From Prosthecobacter sp. (lineage in GTDB: Bacteria > Verrucomicrobiota > Verrucomicrobiia > Verrucomicrobiales > Verrucomicrobiaceae): DNA of 39,000 nucleotides. The position numbers and the translations under genes were made by a program. The notes beneath the pieces were generated by a model that was not told the DNA's origin, did not search any database, and was given only the letters and a program-made list of their open reading frames with translations. Location of the stretch: assembly GCF_029946185.1 (NCBI RefSeq), contig NZ_JAQSEA010000143.1, forward strand, positions 1 to 39,000. The letters run 5' to 3'. The first letter of the stretch is position 1. Every line of letters starts with the position of its first letter. Shown here in pieces: positions 32,045 to 39,000 of this stretch.

Positions 32045-33478
32045 ATGCAAACACTTCAGCCGTATTCCCCACCGACGATCACCCGCCATCTCAGCGGCCA
32101 GAACAGCGCCGCCAACCGCAACCGCCATGCACACGGCCTCAACAGCAACGTGTGTGAACGCATCGACGGCGTGCCCGTGGAGGATCTTGCCGCACGCTTC
32201 GGCTCGCCGCTTTTTGTTTTCTCCGAGCGCACCCTGCGTGAGAAAATCCAGCGCGCACGCGAAGCTTTCGAGAGCCGCTACCCAAACACACGCTTCGCCT
32301 GGAGCTACAAAACAAACTACCTCAACGCCATCTGCCGCGTCTTTCACAGCGAAGGCTCCATCGCGGAAGTGGTGAGTGAGTTCGAGTATGAAAAAGCCCG
32401 CCGCAATGGTGTGGCCGGTCGCGACATCATCTTCAATGGCCCGCACAAATCTCGTGCAGGTCTCGAACTTGCGGTCAGCGAAGGCGCGATGATTCAGGTC
32501 GATAACTGGGATGAACTCCTGCTGCTCGACACCATCGCGAAGGAGCAAAATCGCAGCATCGACATCGCCATCCGCTGCTGGCTTGACGCAGGCATTCAGC
32601 CCGTGTGGAGCAAGTTTGGCTTTGGTGTCGAACACGGAGAAGCTTGGCGTGCCATCCGGCGCATTGCTGAAAGCAAGGGCCGCCTTCGTTTGCAGGGCCT
32701 GCACACGCACATCGGCACCTACATCCTCGAACCGAAGGCCTACAAGGTAGCGGCGGAGAAACTCATCACCCTCATGGAGCGCTGCCGTGAGAGCTACGGC
32801 TGGACATTGAGCTATCTGAATCTCGGCGGTGGCTTCCCTTCGCTCAGCTCCCTGCATTACTCCTATCAGCCTCCCGAGCAGTTTGTCCCGCCGATCGAAA
32901 AATACGCCGAAGCCATCGCCAGTGCCTTGAACACACTGCCACGCGACCGCCGTCCACGGCTCTACCTGGAAAGCGGGCGCGCTCTCGTCGATGAAGCGGG
33001 TTATCTCATCACCAGCATCGTCGCCGTAAAGCAAACCGGTGCCTCAGGCCCCATCACCCTCGCCGGCAAGGCATCAAAGGCGCCCGCCTACATGCCTGAA
33101 TCCAATGGAGCCGCCTACGTCATCGACGCCGGCATCAACATTCTCTACAGCGGCAACTGGTATCGCTTCAATGTGAAGCCCGCCAAAGCGCAGCGTGAGA
33201 GCGCCCAGCAGCCCATCAAACTCTACGGCTGCCTGTGCATGAACATCGACGTCATTCGCGAGCAGGTCTCCCTGCCCGCGATGACCACGGGCGATCAACT
33301 CGTCATGCATCCCGTTGGGGCCTACAACATCACGCAGAGCATGCAGTTCATCACCTATCGTCCGGCAGTGGTCATGATCGGTTTGGATGGCCGCGTCGAT
33401 ATCATCCGCGAACGCGAAGACCTCGACTACGTGCAGCGTCTGGAACGCGTCCCAGAACATCTGCTCCCTCCCTCTTGA
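32045..33478 (+). CDS. PLP-dependent decarboxylase, diaminopimelate/ornithine decarboxylase type III fold
   Basis: This 477-aa protein is an alanine-racemase-fold enzyme. PLP-binding Lys89 lies in AWSYKTNYLNAI. LQGLHTHIGTYI carries the PLP-stacking His, and LNLGGGFP binds the PLP phosphate. LYLESGRALVDEAG corresponds to the EPGR motif, with Ser in place of Pro. KLYGCLCMNIDVI stands where DAP decarboxylase has C-E-S-x-D: Cys398 and Asp402 are kept, but the Glu and Ser are Met and Asn. VMHPVGAYNITQSMQFI provides the conserved G-A-Y. An extra ~40-residue N-terminal extension precedes the usual start (ICERIDG-like region). The substitutions suggest a substrate other than meso-diaminopimelate. It follows the ATP-grasp gene by 25 bases. 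Confidence 0.85.
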   Translation: MQTLQPYSPPTITRHLSGQNSAANRNRHAHGLNSNVCERIDGVPVEDLAARFGSPLFVFSERTLREKIQRAREAFESRYPNTRFAWSYKTNYLNAICRVFHSEGSIAEVVSEFEYEKARRNGVAGRDIIFNGPHKSRAGLELAVSEGAMIQVDNWDELLLLDTIAKEQNRSIDIAIRCWLDAGIQPVWSKFGFGVEHGEAWRAIRRIAESKGRLRLQGLHTHIGTYILEPKAYKVAAEKLITLMERCRESYGWTLSYLNLGGGFPSLSSLHYSYQPPEQFVPPIEKYAEAIASALNTLPRDRRPRLYLESGRALVDEAGYLITSIVAVKQTGASGPITLAGKASKAPAYMPESNGAAYVIDAGINILYSGNWYRFNVKPAKAQRESAQQPIKLYGCLCMNIDVIREQVSLPAMTTGDQLVMHPVGAYNITQSMQFITYRPAVVMIGLDGRVDIIREREDLDYVQRLERVPEHLLPPS

Positions 33479-33509
33479 ACCTCCTACATCGCGCCAGCGT
33501 CCCCGGAGT

Positions 33510-33530
33510 GCGGCGCTTCAGCGCCGCTTT
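33510..33530 (+). terminator. GC-rich hairpin after the decarboxylase gene
   Basis: GCGGCGC (33510-33516), loop TTCA and GCGCCGC (33521-33527) form a perfect 7-bp stem followed by TTT. It lies in the 149-base gap before the transporter-peptidase gene. It may be a weak terminator or an interspersed REP-like palindrome. Confidence 0.45.
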
Positions 33531-33627
33531 CGCCAGCCCCCACGCTCTCTCCCACCCCACCCATCTCTTCAGCCAAAGCCAGCTACCTCCTCTCATTCCT
33601 CATTCCCTCTAGAGATCCACCCAGCCC

Positions 33628-35907
33628 ATGAACCCAGAAGCCCCATCCACCCTCCCTGCGATGGTCATTCTCCAAGATGCCGCCCTCTGCCCTCCCTCCC
33701 CAAAGGGGCACGCAGTCGCCACCGCCGCAGCCTTCGCCAAAACACTCCGCCCCTATTTCGAAACCCTCACCACGCTCCTGCTCGAAGTCGCGCGTGCCGC
33801 CAGCTCCATCTTCCTCTGCGGCAGTTGGAAAACCGGCGCGCTGCTATGCTCGGCACTGCTGTTCATGCCACGTTACTTTGTCTTCGCCGTCAGCGCTTGC
33901 TTGCTCGGTGGTTGCATCGCAAGACTCCTGCATCTGCCTGCGGCAATGCGGAAGGACGGCACGCTGCTCTACAACGTTTTCCTCAGCGCCCTCGCCGTCG
34001 CATGGATCACACGCGGTTCCGCGCTCGCGGCTCCTGCCATCTGGGGCATTCTGGCCGTCGTCACAGTTTACACGCTGCTGCTTTCTGCTGCCTTGTGGCA
34101 TTGGTTCCCGCTGCGCGCCGGCCTGCCGCCGCTGAGTGTGGCGTTTGTCGTCGTCTTCGGCACTCTGCTGACCTTTTTCCCACATTGGGCTGCGGGTACG
34201 TTATTGCTGGACATGGGATTGCCGAACGAGCCTGCCCTGCCGTTCGTCATCACCGCCTTCCTGCGCAGCATGGGCACGATCTTGTTCCTGCCGAACGTGT
34301 GGGCCGGCCTCGCCGTGACGCTGGCGATTCTTGTATGGTCACGCGTCGCCATGATCAATGCCATCGCTGGTTATGCAGGCGGCATCCTGATTGTGAAGCT
34401 GCTTGAAGCCTGCGGCTTGCAGTGGCTCGGCTGGTTTGCCGGACACAACTACCTGCTGGCCGGCATGGCGCTCGGTGCGGTCTATTTCGTGCCTTCCTGG
34501 AGCAGCCTTGCGCTCGCCTTTGTGGCGGGTGCCGTCGCTGCATTGCACGTTGCAGCAGTGCAGCATTTCCTGCGTGGCTCCGGCTGGGAGTACCTGCCGC
34601 TGCCCTACTTGCTCACAATCTGGAGCATGCTCTGCTGCCTCCGTCTGCGTGAGAAGCCGGGCTCGCTGCTGCCTGTCACAGACGTCTTTCACAATCCCGA
34701 AGCAGCAGCCGCCGCACTGGCTCTCGCAAACGCCCGCTTTCCGCATCGTCATGAAACCCATGTGCTGCTGCCCACCGCACGCGAAGTCACCGTCACCCAG
34801 GGCTTTGACGACAAGCTCAGCCATCGCGGCGAGTGGAAACACGCGCTCGACTTTGAAGTGCATGACGCCGCTGACAACGCCTGCCCTCCCGGCTGCGATG
34901 ACGATCTAAGCCGCTACTACACGCAGGGTCTCGAAGTCCGTGCTCCGGGCACAGGCGAAATCATCCGCGTCATCGATGGCGTGGCCGACAACGCCCCCGG
35001 CGGCTGCAACTTCGCCAGCAACTGGGGCAACCACCTCATCCTGCGCCTCGATTACGGCGGCATCGTGAAGCTCGCGCATTTCATGAAAAACGGCATCGTG
35101 GTCAAAAACGGCCAGCGAGTCGGAGCAGGCGATCTTCTGGGCTACTGCGGCAATTCCGGTCGCAGCCCGGTGCCGCACATTCATCTGCACAACCAAGCCA
35201 CCCCTGAGACGGGAGCGCCCACCACGCCCTTTTGCCTCACGAACTTTTTCACGCGCACCGCCGAAGGCATGCGCTGGAACTTTGCCGCCGTGCCCCAAGT
35301 GGGAGCCCGCATCGCCCCGGCGACAGTCTCCCTCACCGTGCTGGGCACCCTGGCTCATCTGGCCCCTGGAGCAGCCACGTATCGTGTTTGCACAGCCAGA
35401 TCGACTTCGTTTGAAACGATCACCACCACGCTTGATGAATCCGGTCGCTACATTTTCCGCAGCGGCAAAGAATCCCTCACGGCGCTGCTCGGTCTGCACG
35501 CCTTGCAGATCACGCAGGGCAGCCTCAGCGGTCATTCGCAGCTCCTGCGGCTCCTTTCGTTCGCCATGCCCACCGTGCCCTTTGCTTACCAGAGCGGCAT
35601 GATCTGGGAGGACAGCGTCGCTTTGCCGTCAAAGCAGCACGGTCGGGCATGGGCGGACGTTTTGGCACCCTATGCGGGCCATCCCACCCAGCGCGTCATC
35701 ACGCGTCATTCATTGCATCCCACGACGCAGCGCCTGCACCTCACCACTGCCGTCCTCAATGCGACGGGTGATCTCCCGCACGAGATCGAATTCATCCTCG
35801 AACCAATTCACGGACTCTCTCACCTCACCGCGCATTTCAAAAATCACGTCAGCACCTTCACGCAAACCAGTTTCACCCCCACACTGCCCAACGGCGATGC
35901 CGAATAA
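33628..35907 (+). CDS. Urea-transporter-like membrane domain fused to an M23 metallopeptidase
   Basis: In this 759-aa protein, residues about 45-350 form roughly ten helices in two related halves with urea-transporter-like marks: RKDGTLLYNVFLSALAVAW, RAGLPPLSVAFVVVFGT and AGHNYLLAGMALGAVYFVP...YLPLPYLLTIWSML. Residues about 385-545 are a LytM/M23 zinc peptidase: His399 and Asp408 (HRGEWKHALDFEV), G-L-E-V-x-A-P-G-T-G-x-I, and HIHLH at 517-521, so the zinc ligands are intact. A beta-rich tail of about 210 residues follows. The peptidase probably faces the periplasm. Such proteins may move or process a small amide or peptide, or act on peptidoglycan. It lies in the same run as the ligase and decarboxylase genes. 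Confidence 0.8.
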   Translation: MNPEAPSTLPAMVILQDAALCPPSPKGHAVATAAAFAKTLRPYFETLTTLLLEVARAASSIFLCGSWKTGALLCSALLFMPRYFVFAVSACLLGGCIARLLHLPAAMRKDGTLLYNVFLSALAVAWITRGSALAAPAIWGILAVVTVYTLLLSAALWHWFPLRAGLPPLSVAFVVVFGTLLTFFPHWAAGTLLLDMGLPNEPALPFVITAFLRSMGTILFLPNVWAGLAVTLAILVWSRVAMINAIAGYAGGILIVKLLEACGLQWLGWFAGHNYLLAGMALGAVYFVPSWSSLALAFVAGAVAALHVAAVQHFLRGSGWEYLPLPYLLTIWSMLCCLRLREKPGSLLPVTDVFHNPEAAAAALALANARFPHRHETHVLLPTAREVTVTQGFDDKLSHRGEWKHALDFEVHDAADNACPPGCDDDLSRYYTQGLEVRAPGTGEIIRVIDGVADNAPGGCNFASNWGNHLILRLDYGGIVKLAHFMKNGIVVKNGQRVGAGDLLGYCGNSGRSPVPHIHLHNQATPETGAPTTPFCLTNFFTRTAEGMRWNFAAVPQVGARIAPATVSLTVLGTLAHLAPGAATYRVCTARSTSFETITTTLDESGRYIFRSGKESLTALLGLHALQITQGSLSGHSQLLRLLSFAMPTVPFAYQSGMIWEDSVALPSKQHGRAWADVLAPYAGHPTQRVITRHSLHPTTQRLHLTTAVLNATGDLPHEIEFILEPIHGLSHLTAHFKNHVSTFTQTSFTPTLPNGDAE

Positions 35908-35925
35908 ATCACGCTCCACTCAACC

Positions 35926-36555
35926 ATGAAAACACACCTCCTCATCCTCGCCTTCGCCTGCGTCACCGCTGCGAACGCCACCGACAAACTCCCCGCCATC
36001 TCCGAAGCATGGCAGCAATCACTCACCGCTGAATCCAACAGCGACTACGCCGCTGCGCTCGAAAGTGTCCTCGCCTATAAAAGCGCCGGTGGTGCGACCT
36101 ACCTCGCGGCGGTGCGTGCCGGCTGGCTCTCCTATCTCAACAAAGACTACCCCAAGGCCATCCAGTTTTACACCACCGCCGCCAAGCAGGAACCACGCGC
36201 CATCACTCCCCATCTCGGCATGATGAACGTGTACCTTGCTCAGACCCAGCCTGAGGACGCCCTGCGTGCCGCACGTGAAGTCCTGAAAATCGATCAGTTC
36301 CATCGTCCGACGCTGCTCATTGCCGGTGAGATACTCTTCAATCATCAGGACTATCGCAAGGCCGAGGTCTACTTTGAGCGCGCTTACAAGCTGATGCCTG
36401 AAGACCCCATCGGCATGAGCTGGTTTGGCTGGGCGCAGATCAATCAAGGGCAGGCCCGCTTTGCCGCGCCCTTGTTTGAAAAGCTCATGGAGACCAATCC
36501 GCAGGGCTACATGGTTCAAGACGGATTTGCCATCACACGTTCTGGCCCACTGTAG
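35926..36555 (+). CDS. Secreted tetratricopeptide-repeat protein
   Basis: This 209-aa protein has a signal peptide (MKTHLLILAFACVTAANA) and TPR-type helical pairs: YAAALESVLAYKSAGGATYLAAVRAGWLSYLNKDYPKAIQFYTTAAKQEPRA, then PHLGMMNVYLAQTQPEDALRAAREVLKID and LLIAGEILFNHQDYRKAEVYFERAYKLMPEDP. It probably serves as a periplasmic adaptor. The start lies 18 bases after the transporter-peptidase stop, so the two are likely co-expressed. It ends one base from the convergent amidohydrolase gene. It is the last gene of the cluster. Confidence 0.82.
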   Translation: MKTHLLILAFACVTAANATDKLPAISEAWQQSLTAESNSDYAAALESVLAYKSAGGATYLAAVRAGWLSYLNKDYPKAIQFYTTAAKQEPRAITPHLGMMNVYLAQTQPEDALRAAREVLKIDQFHRPTLLIAGEILFNHQDYRKAEVYFERAYKLMPEDPIGMSWFGWAQINQGQARFAAPLFEKLMETNPQGYMVQDGFAITRSGPL

Positions 36556-36556
36556 C

Positions 36557-37423
36557 TCACTTCAGCTTCCGGCCAAAGTGAACCTCAAAGTAGACGCCGA
36601 GTGAATCTGCCAGCGCCTTGGCAAAGCGACGCTGATTTTCCGGCACGTCACGCACATTGTTCCAAGGGCACTCCACTTGAATGGCGCTCACCGTGCCACC
36701 ATCGCGTGAGCCATGCGCAGCGACGTCATACACACCGCTGAAGTAACCCGCCATGAAGTTAGGATTCGCTTTTGAAGGACCCGGCAGGCAGCGGAAGCCA
36801 CGCAGCTCCAGCAAGCCGCCCAAGCTCTGCGGCCCGCGCACCAGCTCGGCAAAGCTTTGCGGCGAGCGCTTGTGCAGATCACGAATGCTGGTGGCGGCGA
36901 TCAGCGCCGCATCCTCGTTCAGTTCCGCGTCAGAGTGCTTCAGCATGTCGCCTTTGATCAGGTAGCCCAGTTCGACTCGTTGATCGAGATGGCGGTGGCC
37001 ATGAATGTCCAGCAGCAGGCCCATGCCGTTCTTGTGCATCACCGTATCACAGGCCCTCTGCGTGCTGTCATGAAAGCGGTGCCAGGCTGCCGTGGCAGTG
37101 GGATCTCCCTGAGCCGCTTCATCGAGTTCACGGTTAGGATCCAGCTTCGTGCGGTGCAGGCGGGAAATGATCGCGTGCGGTTTGCCACCATAGCGTGCCT
37201 CCAGTTCTTCGATGATCATCTCAGCCAGCGGCACCGTGTTGGAATCAATGCCGGTCACACCATAGCGCCGCGCCAGCACGTTCTCCGGTTTCAAGGTGCC
37301 GCCGTGCGGCACGGTGAGAATGATGGGCAGCGTGCCGGAACGTACCTCGATGTACTTTTCGAGTTCTGCTGTCTGGGCCTGCAATGCTGCGGCGAAAACA
37401 AATAGAAAAAACAGAGTGCGCAT
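36557..37423 (-). CDS. Exported N-formylglutamate-amidohydrolase-like protein
   Basis: This 288-aa protein has a signal peptide (MRTLFFLFVFAAALQAQ). The zinc-hydrolase fold of the N-formylglutamate amidohydrolase family is suggested by LPIILTVPHGGTLKPENV, IISRLHRTKLDPNRELDEA (D-x-N-R) and LLLDIHGHRH (metal-binding D-x-H-G). Most characterised members are cytoplasmic histidine-degradation enzymes, so export points to a different amide or peptide substrate. ATG 37423 is chosen because the signal peptide follows. It is divergent from the beta-propeller gene across 55 bases. Confidence 0.8.
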   Translation of the reverse strand: MRTLFFLFVFAAALQAQTAELEKYIEVRSGTLPIILTVPHGGTLKPENVLARRYGVTGIDSNTVPLAEMIIEELEARYGGKPHAIISRLHRTKLDPNRELDEAAQGDPTATAAWHRFHDSTQRACDTVMHKNGMGLLLDIHGHRHLDQRVELGYLIKGDMLKHSDAELNEDAALIAATSIRDLHKRSPQSFAELVRGPQSLGGLLELRGFRCLPGPSKANPNFMAGYFSGVYDVAAHGSRDGGTVSAIQVECPWNNVRDVPENQRRFAKALADSLGVYFEVHFGRKLK

Positions 37424-37478
37424 GATCGCAGCCAGTGAAAGACAGTTCCCCGCCGTCTGCCACGTTTTTTTCCCGCCC

Positions 37479-38777
37479 ATGATTCACCGCATCCTACTCC
37501 CCCTCCTGGTTCTCGCCTCCGCCTCCCATGCCGGCAACTGGCCCGAATGGCGCGGCCCTTCCGCACAAGGTCACGCCAGCGCCTCCGGCCTGCCAGAAAC
37601 GTGGAGCGAGACCAGCAACATCGCCTGGAAGACAGAGCTTCCCGGTCGTGGCCACTCCACCCCTGTAATGTCGGGCGATCAAATCTGGCTCACCACCGCC
37701 ATCGAAAAAGCAGCCACTCCCGAGGAAGCCAAACGCCGCCTCGAATCCAACACCGGCGACCAGCCGCTCACCGTTCTCGGCTCCGTCAGCCTGCACGCCC
37801 TGTGTGTGGATCGCAGCAGCGGCAAAATCCTCCACGACATTGAGCTGCTCCATGTGAAGGACCCCCAGTGGGCGCATCAGCTCAACAGCTACGCCTCACC
37901 CTCGCCCGTGCTCGCAGAGGGCCGCCTCTACGCACACTTCGGTTCCTTCGGCACCGTCGCCCTTGATACGAAAACCCTGAAGGTGCTCTGGAAAAACGAA
38001 GAGCTGCACGTCATGCACGAAAACGGCCCCGGCTCCACCGCCGTGCTTCACGGAGACAGATTGATCGCGCATTTCGACGGCAGCGATCAGCAGTTCATCG
38101 CCGCCTTTGACACCCACACCGGCAAGGTCGCATGGAAAACACCGCGCAGTGGCGAGATGGACCCTCGCCCGCAGCAGCGCAAAGCCTATGGCACTCCGCT
38201 GATCGTGACCATCAACGGCCAGCCACAGGTCGTCAGCTCCGCCGCCAACAACGTCTATGGCTACGATCCCATCACCGGTCACGAACTTTGGAAGATCCAC
38301 TACGGTGACCTCGGCTTCTCCATGTCCACCGTGCCCGTTGCCGACGACCAGCAGATCTATTTCAGCACCGCCTTCGGCAAATCAGCGGTCGTCGCCCTCA
38401 AGCACGCCGGTGTGAAGACGCCCGAAGTCGCCTGGCGCAACAACAAGAACGCGCCCAAGATGTGCTCCCCCGTGCTGCATGCTGGCCTGCTTTTCTACGT
38501 CGATGACGGCGGCATCGTAAGCTGCGTGGACACGAAAAGCGGCGAGGCTTTTTACCGCGAACGCCTCGGCGGCAAATTCAGCGCCTCGCCGATCATCGCA
38601 GAGGGCAAACTCTACTTCTGCAGCCGCGAGGGCGTCGTCACGATCATCAACGCCACCAAGGAATTCAAAATCCTCGCCCAAAACACCCTCGACGGCTCCA
38701 TCATGGCCAGCCCCATCGCCGATGGCAGCGCCCTCTTCATCCGCACCGACAAGGCGCTGTATAAGATTGGGAAGTGA
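37479..38777 (+). CDS. Secreted PQQ-type beta-propeller protein (BamB-like)
   Basis: This 432-aa protein has a signal peptide (MIHRILLPLLVLASASHA), then repeated beta-propeller blades with the PQQ-like 'A-x-D-x-x-T-G-x-x-x-W' pattern: FIAAFDTHTGKVAWKTPRSG, VYGYDPITGHELWKIHYG, VSCVDTKSGEAFYRERLGG. It starts EWRGPSAQGHASASGLPETWSETSNIAWKTELPGRGHSTP, typical of the many such proteins in Planctomycetes and Verrucomicrobia. No quinoprotein catalytic residues are seen. It is more likely a binding or assembly protein than a dehydrogenase. Confidence 0.85.
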   Translation: MIHRILLPLLVLASASHAGNWPEWRGPSAQGHASASGLPETWSETSNIAWKTELPGRGHSTPVMSGDQIWLTTAIEKAATPEEAKRRLESNTGDQPLTVLGSVSLHALCVDRSSGKILHDIELLHVKDPQWAHQLNSYASPSPVLAEGRLYAHFGSFGTVALDTKTLKVLWKNEELHVMHENGPGSTAVLHGDRLIAHFDGSDQQFIAAFDTHTGKVAWKTPRSGEMDPRPQQRKAYGTPLIVTINGQPQVVSSAANNVYGYDPITGHELWKIHYGDLGFSMSTVPVADDQQIYFSTAFGKSAVVALKHAGVKTPEVAWRNNKNAPKMCSPVLHAGLLFYVDDGGIVSCVDTKSGEAFYRERLGGKFSASPIIAEGKLYFCSREGVVTIINATKEFKILAQNTLDGSIMASPIADGSALFIRTDKALYKIGK

Positions 38778-38960
38778 TCTTATATCGCGCAGTTGAAAAA
38801 GGGTCTGAATCCATGGCGCTTAGTAAGGGCCTTTTGCGCTCTTTCGTCGCTTCGTCCCGCCACACACCAGCCCTGAATGGGCTGCGGATGATATAGCGTT
38901 TTCCAAAACTGATTTCCGGAAAGCGGCGCATGGTAACGCGCGCAAGCCCAGCGCTGGTAG

Positions 38961-38982
38961 GGCTGGCTGTCCTCAGCCAGCC
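38961..38982. repeat. Palindromic intergenic repeat
   Basis: GGCTGGCTG (38961-38969), loop TCCT and CAGCCAGCC (38974-38982) form a perfect 9-bp stem. The 223 bases after the beta-propeller gene hold no credible gene. A minus-strand open frame over them reads like translated repeat. Confidence 0.5.
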
Positions 38983-39000
38983 GCCGTCGAAGCCCATGAT

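Noticed and set aside
29361-36555. Identification of the cluster as PQQ synthesis or the GAK system
   Set aside because: PQQ synthesis needs pqqA, pqqC and the radical SAM PqqE. The GAK set needs HprK-related kinase and CofD-like genes. None is present here.
38737-38997. Minus-strand open frame at the window end (starts MGFDGGWLRTASPTSAG)
   Set aside because: It overlaps the end of the beta-propeller gene and a perfect palindrome; it looks like a translated intergenic repeat.

Overview
The window looks like chromosomal DNA of a Verrucomicrobia-type bacterium of the Prosthecobacter/Verrucomicrobium kind. This is inferred from moderately high GC, many secreted proteins without clear relatives, a long MoxR/von Willebrand operon joined to an alpha-alpha toroid protein, DUF4175-type and TlpA-fusion proteins, a PQQ-type beta-propeller, and abundant palindromic intergenic repeats. 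No rRNA, tRNA, CRISPR array or prophage was found.

Layout. Bases 1-2383 (minus): a small DUF3311 membrane protein, a sodium:solute symporter and the start of bioA, tightly packed. Bases 2463-20442 (minus): one long apparent operon, moxR - DUF58 - small membrane protein - BatA-like vWA protein - vWA/amidotransferase-like protein - DUF4175-like membrane protein - secreted helical protein - toroid protein - secreted TlpA-thioredoxin fusion. Many genes overlap by ATGA. Two intruders break it: a GxxExxY gene inside an inverted-repeat element (an 'empty' relative lies between moxR and the DUF58 gene), and a HigBA-like toxin-antitoxin pair on the opposite strand, inserted exactly at the start codon of the BatA-like gene with a 23-bp duplication. 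Bases 20545-24140: a histone-deacetylase-family hydrolase, RNase PH, an unknown protein and a pore-less voltage-sensor protein with a C-terminal coiled coil. Bases 24141-28909: a terminal-inverted-repeat element, an orphan OmpR-type regulator, a serine hydrolase, an unknown secreted protein and an APC permease.

Bases 29060-36555 (plus) are the most interesting part. A stretch rich in hairpins is followed by eight co-directional genes: an unknown 84-aa protein, an 88-aa protein matching only the C-terminal domain of GreA, a 134-aa membrane-anchored protein, a PqqD-like (RiPP recognition element) protein, an ATP-grasp ligase, a PLP-dependent decarboxylase of the diaminopimelate/ornithine type, a urea-transporter-like membrane domain fused to an M23 metallopeptidase, and a secreted TPR protein. 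Strong palindromes or hairpins lie before the GreA-like gene, before the PqqD-like gene and after the decarboxylase gene. I read this as a candidate undescribed peptide- or amino-acid-tailoring and export system. No radical SAM or other known RiPP maturase is present, and the substrate is unknown.

Bases 36557-38777 hold a divergent pair: an N-formylglutamate-amidohydrolase-like protein and a secreted beta-propeller protein. The window ends in a palindromic intergenic repeat.
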